A model generated the notes under the pieces. That model was not told the origin of the DNA. It saw only the letters and a list, made by a program, of their open reading frames with translations, and did not search any database. From a bacterium (GTDB lineage Bacteria; Zhuqueibacterota; Zhuqueibacteria; Zhuqueibacterales; Zhuqueibacteraceae): 40,888 nt of DNA. How positions within the stretch are numbered: position 1 is the stretch's first letter; every line of letters begins with the position of its first letter. This document shows positions 8,299 to 17,100 of the stretch, piece by piece. The DNA lies in assembly GCA_023150945.1 (NCBI GenBank), contig JAKLJX010000037.1:1-40888 (forward strand), in the 5' to 3' direction. The position numbers were made by a program, and so were the translations under genes.

Positions 8299-8742
8299 AT
8301 GAAAGTATTATTGCGCCAGGATTTCCCCACGCTCGGCGAGGCCGGCAAGATCGTCACGGTCAAAGACGGTTATGCGCGCAATTTTCTCATTCCGCGCGGC
8401 ATCGCTTTTGAAGCCACCGCCGGTAACCTGAAATACCTCGCGGAAGAAAAGAAGCGCGGCGCCGCCCTGCGGCTGCGCGAGAAAAAGGCCGCGGAGGCGC
8501 TCAAGGCCAAGATGGATGGCGTCTCCATCACCGCCGCCATGCCGGTCGGCGAAGACGACCGCATCTTCGGCTCCGTTACCAATCAAGACATCGCCGATTT
8601 GCTGGCCGCCAAGGGCTATGAAGTCGACAAGCGCAAGATCTCTCTCGATGAGCCGATTCGCGCGCTCGGCATCTATGAGATTCCCATCAAGCTGCATGCC
8701 GAGGTGGAGTGCCGCATCAAGCTCTGGGTGGTCAAGCAGTAA
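8299..8742 (+). CDS. rplI: 50S ribosomal protein bL9
   Basis: A 147-residue bL9. The N-terminal domain carries the signature around GYARNFLIPRGIA. A long charged connecting helix (LAEEKKRGAALRLREKKAAEALKAK) leads to the C-terminal domain, which contains VGEDDRIFGSVTNQDIADLL. A GAGGAAT element precedes the ATG. It is the last gene of the rpsF cluster; a strong hairpin follows 24 bases after its stop. Confidence 0.96.
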   Translation: MKVLLRQDFPTLGEAGKIVTVKDGYARNFLIPRGIAFEATAGNLKYLAEEKKRGAALRLREKKAAEALKAKMDGVSITAAMPVGEDDRIFGSVTNQDIADLLAAKGYEVDKRKISLDEPIRALGIYEIPIKLHAEVECRIKLWVVKQ

Positions 8743-8765
8743 GCTTTGGCGCCGCATGCCGGTGG

Positions 8766-8795
8766 AGGAAAGGTGGAGCACGCTCCACTTTTCCT
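8766..8795 (+). terminator. Hairpin after rplI, probable transcription end
   Basis: AGGAAAGGTGGAGC (8766-8779) pairs with GCTCCACTTTTCCT (8782-8795) with a single G-T wobble. The descending arm contains four Ts but no T-run follows, so it is not a textbook intrinsic terminator. Its place just after the ribosomal operon supports a role in termination or 3' end protection. Confidence 0.5.
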
Positions 8796-8860
8796 GCCGC
8801 GCAGCGCCGCCCCTTTGCGATTTTCTCCCGCCTGCCCGCCCACCCGTGTGGTTTTCGTTG

Positions 8861-8889
8861 TTGACTTTTATGCGCCACAATCTTAATAT
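8861..8889 (+). promoter_or_regulatory. Strong sigma70-type promoter
   Basis: TTGACT (8861-8866), a 17-base spacer and TAATAT (8884-8889). The start would be near 8896, giving a leader of about 160 bases to the gene at 9057. It may also serve the YbbR-tsaD group, since no terminator with a T-run is seen between them. Confidence 0.65.
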
Positions 8890-9056
8890 TGCGCACTTCC
8901 GATTGACCTGAGGCAACCTGCCGGCCGGGTCGCTCGGAACGTGTCGTCACCTCGTCGTATTCCCGGTGTTCCATGAAACGCGCGGCTTCATGAGCAACTT
9001 TGCGATCAGAATGGTCCACCACTGCTGTGCAAAGTCATTTTGACCGAGGATACCCC

Positions 9057-9353
9057 ATGACGAACCTCTGCGAAAAAACGCGAGAGAACATCGAGTGGCG
9101 CCTGACGCTCAGTGTGTTGCTCGGCGACCTTGATGAGGCGGTTACCGAGGTTTGGCTGCAGGCCATTCGCAGTCTCGATGACCAGGATCTCGCCGTGTTG
9201 ATCCGCCAGGCCGCCGTGCTCCCCGAACGCCATGCTTCCGCGCTCACCCTGCGGTTCTTGATGGAACGCCACTTCCCCTTCCGCGAAATGATCATGTATC
9301 AAACGGATGAGACCTTCAAGCGCCGCATGGGCTTGGCCGATCGATTTGACTGA
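9057..9353 (+). CDS. Unknown 98-residue protein
   Basis: A soluble, mainly helical, charged protein with no signal peptide, membrane helix or motif I recognise. It opens MTNLCEKTRENIEWRLTLSV and has the segment QDLAVLIRQAAVLPERHASALTLRF. One cysteine is near the N-terminus. The ATG at 9057 has a CGAGGA element upstream; the in-frame extension to 9000 is less likely. It lies downstream of the strong promoter at 8861-8889, which supports real expression. Function unknown. Confidence 0.7.
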   Translation: MTNLCEKTRENIEWRLTLSVLLGDLDEAVTEVWLQAIRSLDDQDLAVLIRQAAVLPERHASALTLRFLMERHFPFREMIMYQTDETFKRRMGLADRFD

Positions 9354-9410
9354 GCCGGTGAGCTGCCCGCGCCGGCCCCGGGCGCAGGTGACGAATCACC
9401 TCGAACCTTT

Positions 9411-9487
9411 TGCGGAAATAGGGCATCAGCCGTCGCTTGCGATCACGCGCGGATTGGCGAGCGGACGGCGGGTGCCCTATTTCTGTT
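9411..9487 (+). repeat. Long imperfect hairpin upstream of the YbbR gene
   Basis: GAAATAGGGCA (9415-9425) and TGCCCTATTTC (9473-9483) are perfect inverted repeats. Inside them GCCGTC (9429-9434) pairs with GACGGC (9464-9469). A further six pairs (9435-9440 with 9457-9462) follow after one bulged G, leaving a loop of about 16 bases. Three more outer pairs include wobbles. No T-run follows, so a terminator is unlikely; a structured leader RNA or a small palindromic mobile repeat is possible. Confidence 0.6.
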
Positions 9488-9522
9488 GTTGGGCAGTAGA
9501 ATTCGCAACCCCGTCGTGAATC

Positions 9523-10482
9523 GTGAAAATCAATCTGTTTGAAAACTATCGCGTCAAGATCATCGTCGTGACCATCGCCACGGTGTTTTGGTTTGCCGTG
9601 GTCACCGAGAATGTCCATGAGTATGATCTCGAAGTGCCCATAGTCGTGACCAACCTGCCGATCGGCAAGACCCTGGTGGGCGAACGGCCCAGCCAGGCGC
9701 GCGTGCGTTTCGAAGGCCGCGGCAAAGCACTCTTCGCTTTGCTGTTTCAGCGTGATGCCAAAGTGGTGGTCGATCTGGCCGAGGCCGGCGATTCTCGCAC
9801 CGTGCGGCTGCAACGCGATTTGGTGCAGATCGGGCGGTGGGGATTGCCGGTGGTGGCCAAGCAGATTCTGGCCCCGGCAGAGGTGGAAATCATGCTGGTC
9901 AATGTGCTGTACAAGCAAGTCGCCATCAAACCGGAGCTGGACGTGCGCCCCGCGGACGGATTCACCGTGGTGGGCAAGATCCGCACGACGCCCGATTCCG
10001 TGAGAATTGCCGGACCGGAGGCTTATGTCAAAGCCATCAGCCACCTCGCCACGGCGCCCTTCAGCGCCCGCAATCTACGCACGAATCTGAAACAGGAAGT
10101 CGCGGTGCAGGCCTTTCCCGATTCGCTGCATATTGACGTGCCGGTCAAGACCGTCACGCTGGCGGTGGAAATCCAAAAGCTCATCGAGATCACCCTGCCG
10201 GAGATTCCAGTGCAGGTAAAAAATGCGCCGCGCAATCTTATCGTAACTCCGCTGCCCTCCACGCTCTCGCTCACCGTGGAAGGCGGTGAGCAACTCCTGC
10301 TCGGCCTCAAGCGGGAAGATATCGTGGCCGCCCTGGACTATCAGCAGGTTCGCGACGTGCGCCAGCAGGAGGGCTATACGCCGATCATCAAAGTGCCGGA
10401 AGGCGTGAGCTATCGCAATGTCAAACCGTCATCTTTTAAACTGATGCTGGAGCGCGGGAATCATGCGGCTGCTCGCAATTGA
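9523..10482 (+). CDS. YbbR-domain membrane protein
   Basis: A 319-residue protein with one N-terminal membrane helix (residues 9-27, VKIIVVTIATVFWFAVVTE) followed by repeated beta-rich YbbR domains. A typical repeat runs from VAIKPELDVRPADGFTVVGK through TPDSVRIAGPEAYVKAIS, and the next from IEITLPEIPVQVKNAPRN. In Firmicutes the YbbR protein CdaR regulates the diadenylate cyclase CdaA encoded beside it, but no cdaA is nearby here. The GTG start is followed at once by the helix. Its end overlaps tsaD by 20 bases, implying coupled translation. Exact role unknown; an envelope-side regulatory or scaffold role is inferred. Confidence 0.85.
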   Translation: MKINLFENYRVKIIVVTIATVFWFAVVTENVHEYDLEVPIVVTNLPIGKTLVGERPSQARVRFEGRGKALFALLFQRDAKVVVDLAEAGDSRTVRLQRDLVQIGRWGLPVVAKQILAPAEVEIMLVNVLYKQVAIKPELDVRPADGFTVVGKIRTTPDSVRIAGPEAYVKAISHLATAPFSARNLRTNLKQEVAVQAFPDSLHIDVPVKTVTLAVEIQKLIEITLPEIPVQVKNAPRNLIVTPLPSTLSLTVEGGEQLLLGLKREDIVAALDYQQVRDVRQQEGYTPIIKVPEGVSYRNVKPSSFKLMLERGNHAAARN

Positions 10483-11509
10483 AACCTCGTGTGACGAGAC
10501 CGCGGCCGCGGTCATGGAAGACGACCGGCTGCTGTCCAACGTGGTCTCGTCGCAGGAAATTCACCAACTCTATGGCGGCGTCGTGCCGGAGCTGGCTTCG
10601 CGCGCGCACCTCAAGCAAATTGCCGTGGTGGTGGGCGCAGCGCTGGAACGCGCCCAGCTTGCGCCGCGCCAGCTCGATGCCCTCGCGGTCACGCGCGGCC
10701 CGGGCTTGGTCGGCTCGCTGTTGGTGGGCCTCAACTTTGCCAAAGGCCTGGCGCTCGAGCTTGACGTGCCGCTGCTGGGCATCAATCATCTCGAAGGGCA
10801 TCTGGTCTCGAACAACATTGCTCCGGACGGGCCGCAGCCGCCCTTCCTCGTTTTGATCGTTTCCGGCGGCCACAGCATTCTTAGCCTGGTCGAAGATTGG
10901 GGGCAATATCGCATTTTGGGTGAAACCCAAGACGACGCGGCCGGTGAAGCATTTGACAAGGTTGCCCGCATTCTCGGTCTGCCCTATCCCGGTGGCCCGC
11001 CGATCGAGAAGCTCGCGGCTGCGGGAGATCCCCACGCCATCACTTTCCCGGTTGCCCGCCTCAAAGACGCGCCGTTTGATTTCAGCTTCAGCGGCCTGAA
11101 GACTGCCGTGCTGTATCATGTGCAAAAGCCGGGCGCGGCTGCGACCCCGCGGCTCGACGCTGCCACCGCGGATGTTGCGGCTTCGTTTCAGCATGCCCTG
11201 CTTTGTGCTCTGGTGGAAACCACCGGCCGGGCCCTCGAACGGTTTCCCGTGACTGCAATTGCGCTGGCCGGCGGCGTCGCCTGCAATAAGGCCCTGCGTG
11301 CAGCGATGGCCGAGCTGGGCCGGCAGCACGGCGTGCCGGCGTTCTATCCGCCGCCCATTTACTGCACCGACAACGCCGCCATGATTGCGCGCGCGGCCAT
11401 GTTCCATTTGACCAAGGCCGCTCCTCTACCTGCGGCTGTGCGCGAGCTTGCTCCTGATCCCAGCCTGAAATTGACCTCCACCACGCCGGCCTCGTCTCAT
11501 GCAAATTGA
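10463..11509 (+). CDS. tsaD: tRNA threonylcarbamoyladenosine transferase TsaD
   Basis: The catalytic subunit that transfers threonylcarbamoyl to A37 of ANN-decoding tRNAs, working with TsaB and TsaE. It opens LLAIETSCDETAAAVM (ASKHA fold). The metal-binding HLEGH motif has His109 and His113. Other conserved blocks are DDAAGEAFDKVARILGLPYPGG, ALAGGVACNKALR and YCTDNAAMIA. The 348 residues are the normal length. It overlaps the YbbR gene upstream and the vWA-like gene downstream (11 bases), so all three are probably one transcript. Confidence 0.97.
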   Translation: MRLLAIETSCDETAAAVMEDDRLLSNVVSSQEIHQLYGGVVPELASRAHLKQIAVVVGAALERAQLAPRQLDALAVTRGPGLVGSLLVGLNFAKGLALELDVPLLGINHLEGHLVSNNIAPDGPQPPFLVLIVSGGHSILSLVEDWGQYRILGETQDDAAGEAFDKVARILGLPYPGGPPIEKLAAAGDPHAITFPVARLKDAPFDFSFSGLKTAVLYHVQKPGAAATPRLDAATADVAASFQHALLCALVETTGRALERFPVTAIALAGGVACNKALRAAMAELGRQHGVPAFYPPPIYCTDNAAMIARAAMFHLTKAAPLPAAVRELAPDPSLKLTSTTPASSHAN

Positions 11510-13694
11510 TTTGACCTTCGCCACCGCGGCGATCTATCCGCTCCTGCTGCTGCTGCTGCTCGCCCTGGTCTTCACGTTTTTCATCTATCGCGTCACCACG
11601 CCCGCCGTCGCCACCTGGCTGCGCCGCGCGCTCGCCCTTCTGCGTGCGCTGGCACTGGCCGCGGCATTGCTGCTGTTGTTTGAACCCACCCTCAGCCTGG
11701 CCTTGCGCCGCACCGAGAAAACCGCCGTTGCGATTCTCCTGGATCACTCCGCCAGCATGAATCTCTCGGATTCGCTCCAAACGCGCGCTGAAGCCATGCG
11801 AAAAACGATGGCACTGCCCTGGCTCGAGCAGTTGCGCGAACGTGCCGACGTCTTCCTGTTCAGCTTCAGTGACAGCCTGAAGAGCCTGCCGCCTGAGTCG
11901 CTTGCGGCGCTGCGCTGCGATGGCGACGGCAGCAATTTGGCACAAGCGTTGAGCGAGGCCAAACGCCAGCTCGCCAAACGCCATTATCAGGCGGCGATTT
12001 TGCTGAGTGACGGCGCCTACAATCTGGGCAGCAATCCCAGCCGGCAGGCGGAGAGTTACGGCCTGCCGATTCTCACGGTGCGGCTGGGCGCGCCGCAGCT
12101 CACGCGCGATGCTCTGATTCAAGAAGTGGTGACCAATGAAATCGCCTATGCCGAAACCAGACTGCCGGTGGAGGTGACGATATCGGCCACCGGCTTGGCT
12201 GGTCGCACCGCTCGCCTGCATATCGCAGAAGGCGAGCGCGAAGTGGCGGCGCAGGAGATCCGGCTGCCTGCGGATCAAACGCAGGTCACGGCAACGCTGG
12301 CAGTGACACCGACCACGGTGGGATTGAATCGCTACACCGCACGGCTGGAGACGTTGCCGGGCGAGTTGACTGCGGAGAACAACCGCCGCACCTTTTACGT
12401 CAAGGTGCTGAAAAGCAAACTCAAGATCTGGATCTTCGCCGGTGCGCCTTCCGCCGACTACACTTTTCTCCGGCGCGCGGTCAGCAGCGATGGCAATTTT
12501 GCCGTGCAGGGTTTTGTGCAGCGGCCGGGCGGCAGTTTCTATGCAACGCCGGAGCAGCCACTGCCGGCTTTCGAGAGCGAGGAGGCTTGGCAGCCGGTCG
12601 ATGCGGTCATGCTCATCGATTTCCCGCGGCGCGACAGCAACCGTGCCCTGGTCGAGATGCTGGCCCGGCAGTTGGCGGAAAAAGGCAAACCGCTTTTCTA
12701 TCTCCATGGTCCGGGCGTGGATTTGAATTTGCTGTGGCGGCTGCGGCCGGCGCTGCCGTTCACCGCCTTGCCCAACAGCATGAGCGAGCAGGTGATTTCG
12801 CTGCAATTCATTGCCGCGGGATTGTCGCATCCGGTTACGCGGCCGCTCACGGAGCGTTTTGCACAAGCGGCGGGTGGCGCTGCGGCGGTGCGTGGCAGCG
12901 ATGAATTGCCGCCGCTTTTCTGCAATCTCTACAACGTAAAACCGGCGGCGGGCGCGGAATTGCTCGCGGGGCTGGGCACCGGCAGCCGACCGGAACCGTT
13001 GTGGCTGGCGCAGAAGAGTGCTGCGCGTAAAACGCTCGTGATCTTGACTTACGGTATATGGCGCTGGAAGAGTTTACTCACTGCGGTGGGAAAGTCCAGC
13101 GACGTTTATGATGCCATGATGACCGGGCTGGTGCGCTGGTTGGTGACGCGGGAAGACAGCAAGCTGGTGCGTTTTGAAAGCCAAAAAGAAATCTACCGTG
13201 GCGGCGAACAGATCGAGTTGACCGCCCAGGTCTATCATGAAGACTACCAGCCTTTTGCCGGTGCGCGCGTGCGGGCGCATTTGACCGGACCGCAATTCGA
13301 TCAGGAAATTGCCCTGCAGGATGTGGGCAGCGGCTTGTATCGCGGCCGGTTGCAGGTGTTGGGTGGGGGGGAATACTTCTACCGCGGCACAGCGGAATTC
13401 GGCGAGCGCAAGCTCGGCGAGGAAAGGGGCCGCTTCTCGGTTGAGCCTTTCAGTTTGGAGTTTCTCGATACGCGCCTGCACGCGCCGCTCTTGCAACAAA
13501 TCGCGCAACTCAGCGGCGGCGCTTATCTGCCGCCCGACAGTCTGGCGGCGTACCTTGACCGTCTGCCTCTGGAGCCGGCGGTCAAGCGTGAGTCCTACAA
13601 TTTGGCACTCTGGGGCCGGCCCACGGTGCTGATCGTCCTCCTGCTCACGCTCGGTGCAGAATGGTTCATCCGCCGGCGGCAGGGAATGCTGTAA
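11499..13694 (+). CDS. Membrane-anchored vWA-like protein
   Basis: A 731-residue protein of a family common in the FCB group and relatives. Two hydrophobic helices lie at about residues 11-32 and 41-65. A von Willebrand A-like domain follows, with the metal-site motif DHSAS (Asp82, Ser84, Ser86) and ILLSDGAYNLGSN. A beta-rich middle and an alpha/beta segment (IWIFAGAPSADYTFLRRAV) come next, and a C-terminal helix (VLIVLLLTLGAEWFI) ends the protein. Most of the chain is predicted to face the periplasm. It resembles the membrane vWA proteins found with Bat/MoxR clusters, but no MoxR ATPase is here. The substrate is unknown; protein-protein binding is the usual vWA role. Confidence 0.75.
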   Translation: MQIDLTFATAAIYPLLLLLLLALVFTFFIYRVTTPAVATWLRRALALLRALALAAALLLLFEPTLSLALRRTEKTAVAILLDHSASMNLSDSLQTRAEAMRKTMALPWLEQLRERADVFLFSFSDSLKSLPPESLAALRCDGDGSNLAQALSEAKRQLAKRHYQAAILLSDGAYNLGSNPSRQAESYGLPILTVRLGAPQLTRDALIQEVVTNEIAYAETRLPVEVTISATGLAGRTARLHIAEGEREVAAQEIRLPADQTQVTATLAVTPTTVGLNRYTARLETLPGELTAENNRRTFYVKVLKSKLKIWIFAGAPSADYTFLRRAVSSDGNFAVQGFVQRPGGSFYATPEQPLPAFESEEAWQPVDAVMLIDFPRRDSNRALVEMLARQLAEKGKPLFYLHGPGVDLNLLWRLRPALPFTALPNSMSEQVISLQFIAAGLSHPVTRPLTERFAQAAGGAAAVRGSDELPPLFCNLYNVKPAAGAELLAGLGTGSRPEPLWLAQKSAARKTLVILTYGIWRWKSLLTAVGKSSDVYDAMMTGLVRWLVTREDSKLVRFESQKEIYRGGEQIELTAQVYHEDYQPFAGARVRAHLTGPQFDQEIALQDVGSGLYRGRLQVLGGGEYFYRGTAEFGERKLGEERGRFSVEPFSLEFLDTRLHAPLLQQIAQLSGGAYLPPDSLAAYLDRLPLEPAVKRESYNLALWGRPTVLIVLLLTLGAEWFIRRRQGML

Positions 13695-13725
13695 AAAAAG
13701 CGGCGCCAACCGCGCGCCGCTTTTT
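13695..13725. terminator. Bidirectional intrinsic terminator
   Basis: AAAAAGCGGCGC (13695-13706) pairs perfectly with GCGCCGCTTTTT (13714-13725) around a 7-base loop. The A-tract and T-tract let it work on both strands. It starts directly at the stop of the vWA gene and lies 29 bases from the end of the convergent gene at 13754. Confidence 0.92.
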
Positions 13726-13753
13726 CGGTGTTTCACGGATCGGCCAGGTGGCC

Positions 13754-14143
13754 TCAGTCATCATCAGCAGGCTCGGGCGGATGGGGATCGATACCCTGCG
13801 CGTCGGTGGTGCGCACGCGCTTGTAGACTTCGGCGGCAGCCGCCGCGCCGGCCGCCACCGCCACACCGGCGAGCACGGCTTCACCCGCTTCCGAGGTTTG
13901 CGCCAGCGCCGCCACCCACCCCAGGCTGTCGAGCGCGCCAATCATCTTGGAAGTCAGATGAAACAGCACCCACACGATGTAGGCGACCAAGCCGCCCACG
14001 AAGGCCGCGAGCGCCACATTTCTGGTTTTGATCTCAGACTCGACGCGCAACAACTTGCGGTCTGCGATCAGGACGTCGCGATTAATCAGATCACTCAAGC
14101 GCTTCGCCTCTGCGCCTTGAGGATCCTTCCCGCTTTTCGCCAT
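13754..14143 (-). CDS. Small two-helix membrane protein of the CHAT operon
   Basis: A 129-residue protein without cysteine. A charged N-terminal helix (about residues 8-42, with LLRVESEIKTRN) precedes a membrane helix (VALAAFVGGLVAYIVWVLFHL). A second, Ala-rich hydrophobic segment (AGEAVLAGVAVAAGAAAA) follows, and then a basic-to-acidic tail ending PEPADDD. The start is fixed by GAGGGA upstream of the ATG. It begins 14 bases after the CHAT lipoprotein stop, so it is almost certainly the last gene of that operon. I do not recognise the family. A membrane partner or effector is possible, but only by position. Confidence 0.75.
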   Translation of the reverse strand: MAKSGKDPQGAEAKRLSDLINRDVLIADRKLLRVESEIKTRNVALAAFVGGLVAYIVWVLFHLTSKMIGALDSLGWVAALAQTSEAGEAVLAGVAVAAGAAAAAEVYKRVRTTDAQGIDPHPPEPADDD

Positions 14144-14157
14144 AGCTTTCCCTCGGG

Positions 14158-17100
14158 TTAATGGTTCTGGGCAATGCTTTCCGGTTGATTTGACGGCATA
14201 TTGAACTGCACGTAATAGGAATTGCCCACTGCCTGAAATGGCGCCCAAAAATAGGGATGGGGATGGAAGCGCATCACCGGGTCCTTGCGAATGCGCGCGA
14301 TCTCGTCCCGTTGAGCATTGCGCAGCGCGCCGGCCACGTTGTGCCCGCCAGTTTTCAAGTTCAGATAGAATTTCTCCATGACATTGCCGGCTGTCCGCGC
14401 ATCGACGGCCCACAGAGTGGTGATGAGACAGGGAGCGCCGGCGCAAAAGAAAGCGCGCGGCAAACCCACGATGCCCTCGCCCATGGCAAACTGACCGAGC
14501 GCCGTGTTGCAGGCCGACAGCACGACCAGCCGCGTTTTGCGCAGATTCAAACGAAAGACCTCATACATCCGCAAGTGCTCATGCGCGGCGCCGTATTCCG
14601 CCTGCCCAGCGGCCCCGCTGGCGGACGAAGCCGCGGCCTCTCTCTGAAGTCCAGAAGCAAGATAGAGCGTGGTGTACAACGGACTCTTGACATCCACGCT
14701 GCAATGACCGGCGAAATGGAGAATGTCGAAAGGCTCTTGTAACGTTTGCAGCAACGCTTCCTTGCGTGCCTGCTCCCGCACCAGCAGCTTGGAGCCGGTG
14801 GAAGAAAGCTGCATGATGAATTGCGCTGCCTGATCAGCCCAGGGCAGCGCCTTGAGCCGGCCGGAACGATCTTCCGGGTTTGCGATTGCGAGCACGCGCA
14901 GCCTGGCGCTGTTTCCCTGTTCCTGTCCGCGTTCCAGGGCATATTTCAAGACCGCCGCACTCGGCGCCGTGGCCAAAGGCACCGCTTCCACCAAAAAGCG
15001 GGTGGAGTCAGGCCCGGGCAGGGTGAGCGCGGCGAAAGGCAGATAGTGCAGCAGATCATCGGGTATGAAATAGAGGTTCTGGTCCGGTCGAATATGCTGC
15101 CACACCGGCTTGATCAGCAGAGCGGACAGCCGCTGCGCAACGGCCAGGAAATCCTGAAAGGCGGCGTCGCGGTCTTGATTCCAGCGGCGGCTGAACGCGG
15201 CGAAATCATCCGCGCCTGCTGTCCGGCGGAATTCCCGCACCAGCCGGCGCAACTCCTCGCGGCGGAGGTTGACTTGCGTGCTCGTCACGTGGACCCGATC
15301 CACCACCCAGATGGCGAGGCGATCGGGCAGCACGCGATACTCGATGATCTTATCGTGCTCTCCCAGCGCAGCCTGAATCTCCTCCACTCGCGGGCTGGCG
15401 GAAGCAGACAACGACAACAGCGTCAAGTTGGGCTGATTGGGATTGAGCGCGTCAATGCGGTTGACAATCTCCAAGCCGCCGTGCAGTTGATCCAAAAACG
15501 ACCGCGCTTTGGCGCGTTCGACGAAGTTGTAGGACTGCACGGCGTCGTGTTGTTCCTGCAAATAGGTCAGAATGGTTTCATCATAGACGTCCTGTTTCTC
15601 GGCAAAATATCCGAGCTTTGAGCCTTCCTCATGGAGGTGAGTCAACGTTGCTTCGATGGTGTCAATCGCGGCTTCGTACTGCTGCAGCGCCTCCGTCACC
15701 CGGCCCTGTGCCTTGAGCGCGCGGCCCCTGCCGTAGAATCCCTTCCAAATGTGTGCGGTGATTCCCGAGTTTGCGGCCAGCGCGATGGCTTGTTCGAAAT
15801 CCCGGTCGGCCGCTTCCCAGCTCCGGCCGGCCAGGTTGAACTGACCCAGGCCGAGATGATTGAGAATGAGATTGGCCGTGAAGCCCTTTTCGGCATTGAT
15901 CTGCAGCGCCTGCTCAAACATCTCCCGCCCGGCCTGCCAATCACGCTGTTTCAACTTTAGATCGCCGAGCATTTGAAACATCTCGGCGCGCACGGCCGCG
16001 TCTTCCGGGCCGGCAATCTGCTGCAGCGCCTCTTGCAGACAGGCATGCGCTTGCGGCAGGCTGTCCAAGTACACCAGCGTTTCCCCCAAGTTGGCGAGCG
16101 CCGCGGCAATATCCGCCGGCCGGCCATGGCAGGCTTTGAATCTTTCGTATGCCGCGCGGTGGTATTTTCTGGCCAGCTCATGCTGGCCCAGGAGGTTGTA
16201 GACCAGCCCAATGATGGTGTATTGTGCCGCTTCCTGTTTGGGCTTGGGATGCTGCAATCCCTGGAGCGTGGCCAGCGCCGTGCTTTGCAGCTTCAACGCC
16301 TCGGCATAATTGCCCAGGTTGCGCTCCACCAGTCCCATCATGCGCAATACCCGCGCCTGTTCGAATTCTTCCTCGAGGTTGCTGTAAATGGCGAGCGCCT
16401 GCCGCAGTTGCGCCTGCGCCTCCAACAAGCGGCCGCTTTCGTTGTAGATGCGGCCCAGGCCGCTCCGCGCGTGTGCTTCCAGCTTGCGGTTCTGCAGGGT
16501 TTGGCTCAAGGCAATCACGCGACGAAAGGCCGAATCGCTTTGCGCATAGTCCCGCAAATCCGCGTGCACGTTGCCCATGACGAGCAGCGCCCACATCGCG
16601 CGAAAGGGATCCGGCAACGCGCCCGCCAACGCCAGACTGCGTTGCAGCGCAAGAAGGCTTTCCTTTTTCCGGCCGATGACGGAGTATGAGTCTCCGAGGT
16701 CAAAATAGGCCTTGGCAAGGCCGGGCTGATCACCCAGGCGCTGGTACAGTTGCAGCGCCTGCTGGTATTTTCCGATCGCCTGCTGCTTGTCGCGCAGCGT
16801 ATCGCCCACGAACATCAGGTACTCCGCTTCCAGCTTCTGCAGTTTTTGTGCGTGCGTGAACTGCTGCACGAGCTGCAAGCGTTGCCACGGCGCCGGTTCA
16901 TGATGCACTTTTCGAAAAAGCGCTGCGAGCTGCTCGGCTTGCGCCAGGCTCATCGGCAGTGGTGGCGCGGCGTTGTCGATTGCGGCCAGGAGAAATTGGT
17001 TGACGATCTCCGTGAACGCCGAGCGCAATTTGTCGCGGTTGTGCGTTACGAAGAGTTGTGCCGCGGCCGAGTTCTGCGCGGGCAGCGCGGCAAAATCGCG

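Larger units (their letters stand above)
8743..9056. other. Intergenic region between rplI and the small gene at 9057
   Basis: About 314 bases with no recognisable gene. It holds the hairpin at 8766-8795 and the strong promoter at 8861-8889, with a leader of roughly 160 bases before the next start codon. I see nothing else. Confidence 0.6.

Noticed and set aside
13754-14446. 230-residue reading of the last CHAT-operon gene
   Set aside because: The extra N-terminal part overlaps the CHAT coding region in another frame; the ATG at 14143 with GAGGGA is the better start.
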